The position numbers were made by a program, and so were the translations under genes. The notes under the pieces were generated by a model. That model was given only the letters and a program-made list of their open reading frames with translations, made no database searches and was not told the origin of the DNA. 64,000 nucleotides of DNA from SZUA-38 sp965212525 (GTDB lineage Bacteria > Pseudomonadota > Gammaproteobacteria > Xanthomonadales > SZUA-38), in assembly GCA_965212525.1 (NCBI GenBank), contig CBDBVC010000019.1, positions 1 to 64,000 on the forward strand, in the 5' to 3' direction. Shown here one piece after another: positions 42,934-52,115 of this stretch. Position 1 is the stretch's first letter, and every line of letters begins with the position of its first letter.

Positions 42934-43701
42934 ATGAGCCAGCGCGAACAGGCCGACTATTTCACCGGGCTGCACATCAGCGGCAAGCCGGTTCAGCTCT
43001 ACAACATCTGGGATGCAGGCAGTGCCCGCGTGATGGAACAGGCCGGAGCCAGTGCTGTCGCCACAGGCAGCTGGTCGGTTGCGACAGCTCAGGGTTATGA
43101 CGATGGCCAGCAGATTCCGTTCGATCGTCTGTGCTGGATCGCCGAACGCATCTGTCAGTCGGTCAGTGTGCCGGTGACCGTGGATATCGAGGGCGGCTAT
43201 GCCGAGCGTCCGGCGGAACTGGCATCAAACATTGACCGGATTCTCGACACGGGTGCAGTGGGCATCAATTTCGAGGACCAGATCGTCGGTGGTGAGGGCC
43301 TGTATGAGCCTGACCAGCAGGCCGCACGCATCGAAGCGATCAGGGCCTGTGCCAGTAAACGGGATATACCGCTGTTTATCAATGCCCGAACCGACCTGTT
43401 CCTCAAGAGTCAGCCCGATGATCATGCCGGACTGATCGATCAGGCAATCAAACGAGCGGGCCTGTATCAGCAGGCCGGTGCCAGCGGCCTGTTCGTACCC
43501 GGGCTGATGGATGAAGACCTGATCGCACAAGTCTGTGAACAAAGCGAGCTGCCGGTCAATGTGATGATGAAACCGGGAATGCCAGACACCAGTGCGCTCT
43601 CAGCCCGGGGCGTATCGCGGATCAGCCACGGACCATTTCCATACAGTAAACTGATGAGCACACTGATGGAACATGCAAGTGAAGCCCTGGTGATCGGATA
43701 A
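42934..43701 (+). CDS. Isocitrate lyase/PEP mutase-superfamily enzyme
   Basis: 255 residues, a complete TIM-barrel of the PEP mutase/oxaloacetate hydrolase type: YNIWDAGSARVMEQAGA, VTVDIEGGYAE, GINFEDQ (Mg ligands) and FINARTDLF. The KKCGH motif of isocitrate and methylisocitrate lyases is absent, so it is not one of these. A C-C or P-C bond cleavage on an oxaloacetate-like acid is likely; the exact substrate cannot be read from sequence. No phosphonate genes are nearby. Confidence 0.85.
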   Translation: MSQREQADYFTGLHISGKPVQLYNIWDAGSARVMEQAGASAVATGSWSVATAQGYDDGQQIPFDRLCWIAERICQSVSVPVTVDIEGGYAERPAELASNIDRILDTGAVGINFEDQIVGGEGLYEPDQQAARIEAIRACASKRDIPLFINARTDLFLKSQPDDHAGLIDQAIKRAGLYQQAGASGLFVPGLMDEDLIAQVCEQSELPVNVMMKPGMPDTSALSARGVSRISHGPFPYSKLMSTLMEHASEALVIG

Positions 43702-43819
43702 ATATCCGTCTGTATCACACACTCCTTTCATCGCAAAATCTGCTCGACTGGTCGTGACCGAACCATTCGTGATACGGTGAGTCGATACACTGTTCAGCCA
43801 GTCCGAGAAGGAAGCGCGT

Positions 43820-45976
43820 GTGGTCAGTCCGTTTTACCTGCGTTGTATTGTTATCGCAGTCATATCGAGTTCTGCCGTACTCATCACGCCGGTACAGTCA
43901 CAGGAAATTTCGCCTGATTTTCCGACCACAACTGCCCAGCGTCTGAACGACGGTGAGCAACCGAACGTCGACGGCATTCTCGATGAACCCCTGTGGCAGC
44001 GTCTTGATGTAGTGGACGAATTCCACCAGATCAAGCCCACCGACCACGGCCCACCCTCCGAACGCACCGAGGTCATGCTGGCCTACGACAGCAATTACAT
44101 CTACATCGGGCTTCGGGCACACGATTCGGATGCGGCCAACATCGTGGCCAAGGGCCTGATACAGGGACAGAACTATTTCTCCGATGACCGATTCGAGGTA
44201 CGTTTCGACACCTTCAACGATCGACGCAACGCCTATTTTTTCCAGGTGAACGCCAATGGCATTCGTCGCGATGCCCTGCTCGGCAACGATTATTTCATCA
44301 ACGACTGGGACACGGTCTGGTATGCCAACTCGGTCATCCACGACTGGGGCTGGAGTGCGGAAATGCAGATCCCGCTGAAATCCATTGCCTTTGATCCGAA
44401 CAGCGCCACCTGGGGACTGAATTTCTCACGAACCTACCCCCGAAGGGGCGAGGAAATGTCCTGGTCCTCACGTGAGCGCAACCTGAGCCCGGCCGTTTCA
44501 GGCTATGCCGAGGGTTTACGGGATCTGGATCAGGGACTGGGCCTGGAAATTGTCCCGTCAGTGTCGATGAACTATCGCGACATTGATGGAGAGGGCAGTG
44601 ATTTCGAAATCGAGCCGTCACTGACCACGTTTTACAACATCACACCCTATCTCACCGGTGGCCTGACCCTGAACACCGATTTTTCGGCCACCGAGGTGGA
44701 TGAACGACAGATTAACCTGACGCGCTTTTCGCTGTTCTTTCCCGAAAAGCGTGATTTCTTCCTGCGCGACGCCAGCATCTTCGAATTCGGTAATCTGGAC
44801 CGCAATGGACGACCGTTCTTTTCCCGGCGCATTGGCTTGGCTGCCAACGGTAATCCACTGGACATCAACGCCGGCATCAAGCTGTCCGGTCGTGCCGGTG
44901 AATGGAATCTCGGGGCGCTAGCCATTCAGCAGGATGCCGGCGTGGCCGGTGCTGATGAGACGCTGTTTGTCGGTCGCGTCACCCGCAATGTACTCGACGA
45001 ATCCGAAGTCGGTTTCATTGCCACACAGGGTGACCCCAACAGCGTGCTGGATAACCGGCTCTACGGTGTCGACTTCTCCTACCGCAACAGCGAGTTTCTC
45101 GGCAACCGGCGTCTGCGTGCCAATGTCTGGCTACAGCAGTCCGATACCGAGGGTATCGACGATGATCAGAACGCCTATGGTGTTCGTCTGTCCTATCCGA
45201 ACGACCGCATCGATGCCTTCGTCGACTGGCGACGTATCGAGGAAAACTTCAATCCGGCACTGGGCTTTGTCAATCGACGCGGTGTTGATCAGCTCGATGG
45301 TCAGATTCGCTACCGTCATCGGCTCAGCGACAGTTTCTGGCAATGGCTCGGGGCACGCGTCCAGTTTTTCCGCAGTGACCGCATCGACGGCGGCATTCAG
45401 AGTGAGTCGAATTTTCTGAATGTATTCGAGGGCTTCTCGCGCGGCAATGATTTCTTCACCTTCTTTATAGGTGAAGAAACCGAAGGCCTGATCGAGGACT
45501 TCGAAATCAATGACGGCATCGTCATTCCCGCCGGTGTGTATAAATCAGACCGGCGTGGCTTCTTCTTTGAAACCGGCACACAGCGCCCCTGGGCATTCGA
45601 ATTTGAAGTGGTTGATGGTGACTTTTTCGGCGGCACCAATCTGTTCATTTCTCCTGAAGTGGAATGGCGCCCCAGCAAGCACCTGAACACCAGTCTGGAA
45701 TGGCGACGCAACCGCATCAAACTCCCCGAAGGCAATTTCGACAGCGAACTGTACAGTGCCCGCGTCAACGTGGCCTTCAATTCACGCTGGGCCTGGCTCA
45801 ATCTGGTGCAGGGTGACAACCTCAGTGATACTGTGTCGATCAACTCTCGACTGCGTTATGAACCGAGGGCCGACAGAGAATACTTCCTGGTGTTCAATCA
45901 GACGCGTGACCGAGACAGTAATGACGTGCTCGATACGGCGATCTCGTTCAAGGCAAGCTTCAACCTGAGATTCTGA
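43820..45976 (+). CDS. DUF5916 outer-membrane protein with N-terminal carbohydrate-binding (CBM9-like) domain
   Basis: 718 residues from GTG 43820 (GAAGGAAG upstream). Signal peptide to about residue 28. Residues 40-210 match the CBM9-like head (DGILDEPLWQRLDVVDEFHQ, YDSNYIYIGLRAHD), and the rest is a beta-barrel rich in alternating aromatic strands with FFPEKRDFFLRDASIFEFG, the family marker, and a terminal Phe (FNLRF). DUF5916 proteins are common in marine gammaproteobacteria and Bacteroidetes and probably bind or pass saccharides, though this is not proven. Confidence 0.85.
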   Translation: MVSPFYLRCIVIAVISSSAVLITPVQSQEISPDFPTTTAQRLNDGEQPNVDGILDEPLWQRLDVVDEFHQIKPTDHGPPSERTEVMLAYDSNYIYIGLRAHDSDAANIVAKGLIQGQNYFSDDRFEVRFDTFNDRRNAYFFQVNANGIRRDALLGNDYFINDWDTVWYANSVIHDWGWSAEMQIPLKSIAFDPNSATWGLNFSRTYPRRGEEMSWSSRERNLSPAVSGYAEGLRDLDQGLGLEIVPSVSMNYRDIDGEGSDFEIEPSLTTFYNITPYLTGGLTLNTDFSATEVDERQINLTRFSLFFPEKRDFFLRDASIFEFGNLDRNGRPFFSRRIGLAANGNPLDINAGIKLSGRAGEWNLGALAIQQDAGVAGADETLFVGRVTRNVLDESEVGFIATQGDPNSVLDNRLYGVDFSYRNSEFLGNRRLRANVWLQQSDTEGIDDDQNAYGVRLSYPNDRIDAFVDWRRIEENFNPALGFVNRRGVDQLDGQIRYRHRLSDSFWQWLGARVQFFRSDRIDGGIQSESNFLNVFEGFSRGNDFFTFFIGEETEGLIEDFEINDGIVIPAGVYKSDRRGFFFETGTQRPWAFEFEVVDGDFFGGTNLFISPEVEWRPSKHLNTSLEWRRNRIKLPEGNFDSELYSARVNVAFNSRWAWLNLVQGDNLSDTVSINSRLRYEPRADREYFLVFNQTRDRDSNDVLDTAISFKASFNLRF

Positions 45977-45978
45977 AA

Positions 45979-46617
45979 TTACTGATCAACTCGCTCCGGT
46001 TTTCTGACGATCAGAAACAGGGCCTTGCCGGGGTCCGGCTGCCATTCGTGTACCAGGCTGAAACCAGCATCGGCCATTGACTGTTTCAGATCTTCGGGCG
46101 TGAAGAATTTCACCAGTGGAATCAGGCGCAGTCCTCGCAATATCGGTGCCAGCCACCTGAACCACCACAGGCGGCCACCCAGACACACCGTGCTGCTGAC
46201 AAACAGCCCACCGGGCTTGAGCATGCGATACACCTGTCTGATCACGGCATCCCGATCCTCCAGCAGGTGCAGTATGCTCATGCCGAGAACCGCATCCATC
46301 GAGCCCTGTTCAATCGATAGCTGATCAATCGCCGCGACTTCAAAACTGATGTTCTCAATCCCGGCGGCCTCGGCCTTGTCGCGGGCAATCTCGATCATTC
46401 TCTCTGAAATGTCGGTGGCGTGAAACTGTTTCACATGAGGTGCATGAATGATCGCAGTTGAACCTGTGCCGCAAGCAAACTCCAGTACGGACATGTCCTG
46501 TGTGAAGTATTCCTGCGTGGTTTTGAGCTTGACCTGATAGGAAGTTTCGTCAGCCACAGGACGCCGGGCATATTTATCGGCAATACGATTCCAGAACCCT
46601 GCTGATGCATTCGCCAT
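45979..46617 (-). CDS. Class I SAM-dependent methyltransferase
   Basis: 212 residues. Motif I VLEFACGTGSTAI, post-I acidic residue in HATDISERMI, motif II around DAVLGMSILHLL and motif III PGGLFVSSTVCL define a Methyltransf_11-type fold. No specific substrate features. It ends two bases from the DUF5916 gene stop (convergent). No neighbour hints at its acceptor. Confidence 0.85.
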   Translation of the reverse strand: MANASAGFWNRIADKYARRPVADETSYQVKLKTTQEYFTQDMSVLEFACGTGSTAIIHAPHVKQFHATDISERMIEIARDKAEAAGIENISFEVAAIDQLSIEQGSMDAVLGMSILHLLEDRDAVIRQVYRMLKPGGLFVSSTVCLGGRLWWFRWLAPILRGLRLIPLVKFFTPEDLKQSMADAGFSLVHEWQPDPGKALFLIVRKPERVDQ

Positions 46618-46939
46618 GGTTTGTCCTCATCCAGATCGGGGAATGAGCATAACCACTCGATCCGGTGCATGCGACGGGAAGAAGTCATGTCTGGCATCTG
46701 AAATCCGAGACTGGGTCGCTAAGCACTCGTGTCATGCGATTGCACTCAATCTGCCTCACACTTGAGTCATTGCAGCCCTCACAACGACCGATCCATGATT
46801 GAATCAGATTCCGGAGTTCACGGGACAACAGTGAGCCTCAGCTGGATATTTGTCGTCAACGGCCTGATCAGGCGACTCATTTCATACTAAGATAAGGGAG
46901 CAATACAGTACTCCTGCGATGACGACAATGGGGATCACA
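46618..46939. other. 322-base intergenic region
   Basis: Divergent promoters of the methyltransferase and AlkD-like genes must lie here. I see no ORF, clear promoter, repeat or hairpin that I could support. Confidence 0.5.
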
Positions 46940-47638
46940 ATGAACAAGACTGAAGTCATGGCCCTGCTCAAGGCCAACAAGAACGAACGCGGCATCAAGA
47001 ACTGGAACGACGGCCATTCGAAGGACAGCGGCCTTAAAAGTTTCGGCATCGGCCTTACGGTGCTTCGCAAGCTGGCCAAGCAGGTTGGTCGAGATCACAA
47101 GCTGGCCAAGACCCTGTGGAAGTCCGACGTTTATGATGCCAAGGTCATTGGCCTGCTGATCGACGAACCAAAGAAAATCACACGAGAGCAGATCGAAGGC
47201 CAGGTGGAAAACCTGTCAGGCGGCTATCTCGCTCACGTCTTTTCGGCCTGCGGTGCCACCCTCGCCAATACGGATTTTGCCCAGGAGCTGGCCACCGACT
47301 GGATTGACAGCGATGACACCATGCGCGAGCGCTGTGGCTACGGACTGATTTATGAGTTTTCCAAATCGAAGAAAAAGTCGGCACCCGATGACGATTATTT
47401 TCGTGACGTGATCACCCGTATCGACAAGACCTTCAAGGGCAAGGACATCGATGTTCTGATGGCCATGGGTGGAGCCATCATGGGTATCGGGATGCACAAC
47501 AGAGAATTACATGGTGCTGCCCTGAAAGTGGCCCGCAAGTTCTGCCCTATCGATTTCGATCCGACAGGCAAATGTGACCCCTTTGATCCTGTAAAACACC
47601 TCACAGGAGATTTTGTGAAGAACAAGCTGGGTTTGTAG
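46940..47638 (+). CDS. DNA alkylation repair family (AlkD-like HEAT) protein
   Basis: 232 residues. ATG 46940 is preferred to the upstream ATGs because GGGGA lies just before it. An all-helical chain with repeated HEAT-like pairs (ELATDWIDSDDTMRERCGYGLIYEFS) and basic surfaces places it in the AlkD superfamily. The subgroup typified by ENRGIKNW-like starts (here NERGIKNWNDG) is mostly uncharacterised, and the catalytic Trp-Trp-Asp set of AlkC/AlkD cannot be placed with confidence, so glycosylase activity is uncertain. Confidence 0.7.
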   Translation: MNKTEVMALLKANKNERGIKNWNDGHSKDSGLKSFGIGLTVLRKLAKQVGRDHKLAKTLWKSDVYDAKVIGLLIDEPKKITREQIEGQVENLSGGYLAHVFSACGATLANTDFAQELATDWIDSDDTMRERCGYGLIYEFSKSKKKSAPDDDYFRDVITRIDKTFKGKDIDVLMAMGGAIMGIGMHNRELHGAALKVARKFCPIDFDPTGKCDPFDPVKHLTGDFVKNKLGL

Positions 47639-47659
47639 ATCAAATCACTGAAACCATGA

Positions 47660-48934
47660 TCAGGCCGTCAGCAGGGTCAGCTCCAGCAATGACACATCGT
47701 CATTGAATTCGGTGACATTGGCCATCTGCCGAAGTCGCTGGATAATCGGATCAACAGCAGCCACTTCAACTGCGGCGATGGCAGCGATCTCGTCGTGCAG
47801 CATCGTGCGCGGTTCGGTTTCAGCGGGTGCTGTCAATTCCTCATACAGGCCGTCTGAAAATTGGTAAAGCCGGGCATTGGGTGCTAATTCGACTTGACTG
47901 GTCTCGAATCCCACATCGGACACCACACCAACAGGTGGCCCACCAGCTGTCAGTTCTTCTGTTTCTCCATCCGCGATGAGCAGTGCCGGGTGATGACCGG
48001 CATTGGCATAATTGAGCAACCCTGAGTCCAGATCAAGATGACCGTACCACATTGTGGCAAATCGCCCACCCTGAGCTGACAACTGGAACAACTGATTCAA
48101 CTCTGTCAGCACGTCACCCGGGTTCACATTGAAGCCCTGGCGGGCATGGATCTGTCGGATTGCATGGTGCAATGACACTGCCAGCAAACCCGATGCCACA
48201 CCATGACCGCTGACATCCAGCAGGTAAAACACCACGCTGTTGTCCTCTGCTGTATAGCCAATGAAATCACCCCCCAGTGAACTGCTGGGCAGCACTCTGG
48301 ATTCGATACGAACCCGAGGATGCTCAAGCGTGGCTGGCAGCTGCGATCTCACGTATTGACCGGCAAGATCCAGATCGGCCGCCTGCTGTTGCTGTGCTGT
48401 CAGTAGTGCGTTTTTGGTACTCAGCAGTTCGTGCTGGGAACTTAGCAGATCAACCAGACCGAGCTCGTGCTCGGCCACGGCAGCCAGTTCACCCAGCATC
48501 ACCGTGTCTACACGACTGAGTGATCTTGGGTTCGTATCCGCGATACAGAAGGTTCCAATGTTGTGCCCGTTCTGACCGCGCAGTGGATGGCCGGCATAGA
48601 ATCGAATATTGGGCGGACCAGTCACCATCGGATTATCGTGAAACCGTTCATCCTCCAGGGCATCCTCTACAATCATCAGACGATCTTCCATGATGGCATG
48701 ACCACAGAATGAAACTGACCGATCGGTGGAATCATCCGACAAACCGCATCGCGATTTGAACCACTGCCGCTCAGAGTCCACCAGCGCCAGGTAGGCGATG
48801 GGCACATCAAAAATACCGCTTGCCAGTCGGGTCAGTCGGTCATAGCGTTCCTCGGGTTCGGTAGCGAGAACCTTCAGTGCATGCAGATCAGCGATCCGTT
48901 CTGTCTCATTGGCTGGTATCGGCGCCGGTCTCAT
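47660..48934 (-). CDS. GAF-domain PP2C (SpoIIE/RsbU-type) serine phosphatase
   Basis: 424 residues from ATG 48934. The N-terminal GAF domain (about 20-170; ERQWFKSRCGL, VSFCGHAIM, NIRFYAGHPL) is a clear paralogue of that in the diguanylate cyclase at 39105. A coiled segment (175-210) leads to the PP2C domain with SSLGGDFIGY, FYLLDVSGHGV and terminal DDVSLLEL, which supply the metal aspartates. It should dephosphorylate an anti-sigma-antagonist-like protein, but no such gene is adjacent. Confidence 0.88.
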   Translation of the reverse strand: MRPAPIPANETERIADLHALKVLATEPEERYDRLTRLASGIFDVPIAYLALVDSERQWFKSRCGLSDDSTDRSVSFCGHAIMEDRLMIVEDALEDERFHDNPMVTGPPNIRFYAGHPLRGQNGHNIGTFCIADTNPRSLSRVDTVMLGELAAVAEHELGLVDLLSSQHELLSTKNALLTAQQQQAADLDLAGQYVRSQLPATLEHPRVRIESRVLPSSSLGGDFIGYTAEDNSVVFYLLDVSGHGVASGLLAVSLHHAIRQIHARQGFNVNPGDVLTELNQLFQLSAQGGRFATMWYGHLDLDSGLLNYANAGHHPALLIADGETEELTAGGPPVGVVSDVGFETSQVELAPNARLYQFSDGLYEELTAPAETEPRTMLHDEIAAIAAVEVAAVDPIIQRLRQMANVTEFNDDVSLLELTLLTA

Positions 48935-49309
48935 TGTTAACTGTTCCTGATCCTGATCACATACATTGAAATCGCAACGCGGTGGGCTCGACTGCCTCAC
49001 CACACTGATCGTAGTTTATCACCTCACCATTCAAGAATTAGATCCGTTTGGCATGGCATGCAGTAGATCGCGTTCGTTGAATTTCACAGATAATCAACGT
49101 GTCACCAGAAGTATCATTTTCGGCCCTGGTTTCCACCGATTTATTACCTGCGCATGACTAACCAGATGCCGGGTAGTGGCGATCGGTTACACAATACAAG
49201 GAAAGAAAAGCATGATGCTGATCCGATTGGATCCGGATCGATCGGTCAGAATGAGCAGCACCGGTGGTGGCCGCTTGACGCGGCCACCGAACCCGGTAAG
49301 TGAGGGAGA
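48935..49309. other. 375-base region between minus-strand genes
   Basis: Holds the hairpin at 49266-49288 and the upstream region of the GAF-phosphatase. No small ORF or promoter could be supported. Confidence 0.5.
49266..49288 (-). terminator. Hairpin after the c-type cytochrome gene
   Basis: GGTGGCCGC pairs with GCGGCCACC around TTGAC, 22 bases past the stop of the cytochrome gene. No T-tract follows, so Rho-independent termination is not certain. Confidence 0.5.
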
Positions 49310-50686
49310 TTAACGGCAACCCGCATCGTCAGATGATGACGACTCGGTATTCAGATGACTGCCCCGCGCCACCTTGTGCCCACGTGTCCAGTATTCCACA
49401 TTGAAGCAACCCTGCTCGGTCTCAGAGCGGTACTCGATAAAGTTCTGCAGACTCTTGCTCAACTGCAGGCTGAAATCGGTGGTCATTGCCTTGTCGCCAT
49501 CAAAGGCCACATTCGAATCGAAATTTCGGAACCAGCGCATCCAGGCTGCCGGTGCATCGGTGCCATCGGGCGGTATATCCACCTTGGGGTTGTTGAGGAA
49601 CGGCATGATGGCCGATACGGCCGGGAACTGGGCCGTGCTGTGACAGGACATGCAGGCCGAATAGGGGTTGTCTGCAGGGCCGTTCAGCCGGCTGTTCCAG
49701 CCCAGGTGCATCGGCGGCAGACTGGGATCGGGATTGATGATGGTCTGAGTCAGCTTCTTGTTGATGCGCGTTTCGGTCGGGGCCGGATTGGCGTTGCTCA
49801 GGGTAACCTCGGGATTGTTGCCCCACATGATGCCTACCGGCTGCAGGTTTTCCCATCGATTATCATTATTCAGGTTGCCGTTATAGACAAAGGTGCCAAA
49901 TACCCAGGAGTTGCTGTCGGTTGCACGCGGATCCTTGATCATGATGTCCATCTGCAACAGGTGGACGGTGGTGGCCTCACGTTTGTCACAGGGCGAAGTC
50001 GGGTTACCGGGAATGTCGCAGGTGTATACATAGGCGGTCCATTCCATTGGATTCACCAGATAAGGCACCTGGCTTGAATCCAGCGTTGTAAACAGGAACT
50101 TGGCCACCACGGTACCCACCGGGAAGCCATTCTCGGCCACGTAACTGGGATCGGGGTTGCCATAGTCTTCCCACACGCGGCCTATGGCGTAACCGCCCTG
50201 GCGATTATAGAAACCCACCGCGTAGGCATAGGAACTGTCGTCCTGCTCAGGTGCCAGCACGTTTGCACTGAGAGGCCCTTCTCGTGTCAGACCGTGGAAG
50301 CCCTCCCGGCCCGTGCTGCCCCAGTGCTGCCAGGGCACATGAAACCAGCGGTGTGCCTGTTCGCCACTGAAATCGAACGACAGGGCATTGTCTTCGCTAT
50401 TGATATTGTTCTTGAAGGCATAATTCCTCACCGCCATGGCATAGTCGTACCAGTCGGTCCTGAAATCGATATTCAGTATATTGCTTACATCCTCATCAAG
50501 TTCCGGCAGTTTTTCCGGGTAATCCGCGCTGAGCCTGAAAACCGGCCCATGGTAACTGTCGGGAGACAGCATGAACCCGAAATCCGGAAACTTGTACGAA
50601 TGCTCCAGTGTGACGCCCTTGTGGTCGCTTGCCGAAACCGAACTGGCGATCAATACCAGAATGAAAATGGTGAAGACTTGTTTCAT
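49310..50686 (-). CDS. Large exported mono-haem c-type cytochrome of unknown family
   Basis: 458 residues; GAGGGG precedes ATG 50686. Signal peptide cleaved near SVSAS. There is one haem site, CMSCH (Cys345, Cys348, His349), late in the chain after a 340-residue beta-rich, Trp/Asn-rich region (GYAIGRVWEDYGNPDP, WVFGTFVYNGNLN). Cysteines at 223 and 233 may form a disulfide. The overall plan is a large N-terminal domain with a c-haem near the end; I do not recognise an enzyme name. Periplasmic electron transfer or a haem-enzyme activity is likely. Upstream lie a stem-loop (50884-50933) and the second 34-base repeat. Confidence 0.7.
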   Translation of the reverse strand: MKQVFTIFILVLIASSVSASDHKGVTLEHSYKFPDFGFMLSPDSYHGPVFRLSADYPEKLPELDEDVSNILNIDFRTDWYDYAMAVRNYAFKNNINSEDNALSFDFSGEQAHRWFHVPWQHWGSTGREGFHGLTREGPLSANVLAPEQDDSSYAYAVGFYNRQGGYAIGRVWEDYGNPDPSYVAENGFPVGTVVAKFLFTTLDSSQVPYLVNPMEWTAYVYTCDIPGNPTSPCDKREATTVHLLQMDIMIKDPRATDSNSWVFGTFVYNGNLNNDNRWENLQPVGIMWGNNPEVTLSNANPAPTETRINKKLTQTIINPDPSLPPMHLGWNSRLNGPADNPYSACMSCHSTAQFPAVSAIMPFLNNPKVDIPPDGTDAPAAWMRWFRNFDSNVAFDGDKAMTTDFSLQLSKSLQNFIEYRSETEQGCFNVEYWTRGHKVARGSHLNTESSSSDDAGCR

Positions 50687-50883
50687 GATAACCCCTCAAT
50701 CGTGTGGTGATAGTCGTTTACGGGTACTGCGCCAGAAGCCAGGCTCTGGACTCAGGGCAGTAGTCCGATTTCCGGAGGTTTCTCGACTTGCTTAATCGCA
50801 GAATTGCGATACGGTCGGCTACAGTGACAAAATCACTGACTGGCTTGTCCCCAAAACTGAACACATAAACCCCCTGCAGAGAA

Positions 50884-50933
50884 AAGGGGGCAATATCGAT
50901 GGCATTATCGATACCCGTCTCGATTGTCCCCTT
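50884..50933 (-). promoter_or_regulatory. Stem-loop in the putative leader of the cytochrome gene
   Basis: On the minus strand AAGGGGACAAT (50933-50923) can pair with ATTGCCCCCTT (50894-50884), one pair being G-U, followed by TTC; an inner ATCGAT/ATCGAT pair lies in the loop. A terminator-like attenuator is possible. Confidence 0.4.
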
Positions 50934-50935
50934 AT

Positions 50936-50969
50936 CAATAATGTGAACTTCGTCACACTTTTCTCTCAC
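50936..50969 (-). repeat. 34-base repeat with CRP-like palindrome, copy 2
   Basis: Exact reverse-strand copy of 31862-31895. Relative to the cytochrome gene at 50686 it has the same orientation as copy 1 has to the gene at 32293, about 250 bases upstream. Confidence 0.8.
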
Positions 50970-51163
50970 CCAGCGTCACCTTTTTTCATCAGCGCATACC
51001 CAATATGATGACTGCTGCTGACACTCACGTATCGGTCCAGCCATGTAAACTGAGCCAATTTCACCTATTTTCAGCAAAAATCCCGGCCATGCCGTGTTGC
51101 TGTCGTGGACGAGGTGGCCACGCAGGCACAAAATGAGATCATGCACGAACACGGAGAACCGCA

Positions 51164-51874
51164 TTGAAAGTAAAACTGAGAAACGATCTGATCAGACAAC
51201 TGCGCAACGAGAAGCAGTGGACGCAGGAGCAGCTTGCCGAGTTTGCCGATCTGCACACGCGCACCGTCCAGCGCATCGAGCGTGACGGCCTGGCTGCATT
51301 GTCCACCCACCACCGGCTGGCGAAGGCACTCGAGGTTGACCCTGATCGACTTGAATACCGTACCGACCGCATTGATTTTGGACCACTGATGATGGAGGCA
51401 CGTGTGTTGCTGCTGGCCATCTCGAGGAGAGTATTACCGATGAATGATCGCGAACTGCCCAACAGTTTTATTGCCCTGATGATGCTGCTGTTTTTCTCGG
51501 CCAGCTACACCCTGATGAATGTCGTATTGATGGGAATTCGCACCATGGAACAACCTTCCATGGATCTGACTGGCCAGATCGGCCTGTTCTTGGCCCTGGC
51601 GTTTTCCGTGTTCTATCTGGCCATGGTTATACCGCTGTTCTACCTCAAACCCTGGGCCAGAACGGCAATGCTGGGGATCTGCATCGTCTTTTATGCCATC
51701 AACACGCTGTTGCTGCTGCAGAACACCATCGCCTGGTACAGCTCGGATACAGCGTTTTCATTTGAATACATCATCAACCTGCTGGTAACGCACTGGATCT
51801 TCACCACGCTGAGGCGACAGGATGTCGATCGGCTGTTTTTACAACAGAGTCAACACCCCATTGCAGCCGGTTAA
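51164..51874 (+). CDS. XRE-family HTH protein with C-terminal membrane domain
   Basis: 236 residues from TTG 51164, with GGAG eight bases upstream. Residues 1-65 form an HTH of the XRE type (LRNEKQWTQEQLAEFADLHTRTVQRIERD). A linker follows, then four transmembrane helices (about 100-225). Such membrane-tethered XRE proteins occur scattered in gammaproteobacteria and have no known targets. It is divergent from the cytochrome and a candidate regulator for it. Confidence 0.75.
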   Translation: MKVKLRNDLIRQLRNEKQWTQEQLAEFADLHTRTVQRIERDGLAALSTHHRLAKALEVDPDRLEYRTDRIDFGPLMMEARVLLLAISRRVLPMNDRELPNSFIALMMLLFFSASYTLMNVVLMGIRTMEQPSMDLTGQIGLFLALAFSVFYLAMVIPLFYLKPWARTAMLGICIVFYAINTLLLLQNTIAWYSSDTAFSFEYIINLLVTHWIFTTLRRQDVDRLFLQQSQHPIAAG

Positions 51875-51969
51875 CCCTGGTTAAACCACGCCAACAGCAC
51901 CTTCGTAACAATTCCCTAAACAAATCATACGTCGTTCATAAGGCATCGCTGAGCGGCATTGCTCACACT

Positions 51970-52003
51970 CTGCCCTGCCGATCATGCGGTCAGGTCAGGG
52001 CAG
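51970..52003. repeat. Inverted repeat upstream of the secreted protein gene
   Basis: CTGCCCTG and CAGGGCAG flank 18 bases; GCCCTGCCGATC recurs 40 bases further on. Located about 115-145 bases before ATG 52116, in its probable leader. Confidence 0.4.
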
Positions 52004-52115
52004 AACATATCGCCCTGCCGATCGCGCCATCGGCGAAATGGAATCAGGTCTTTGAGACCTGTCATGCCCTTGATGAGGGGGTTAACGCGTATATCAATAC
52101 AGGGAGAAATCCAGA

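Larger units (their letters stand above)
50687..51163. other. 477-base divergent region with repeat copy 2 and a stem-loop
   Basis: It separates the cytochrome and XRE-membrane genes. It holds the stem-loop at 50884-50933 and the 34-base repeat at 50936-50969. A minus-strand GTG frame of 83 codons begins at the repeat (ending 50718) with AGGTG upstream; it is open but not convincingly coding. Confidence 0.55.
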
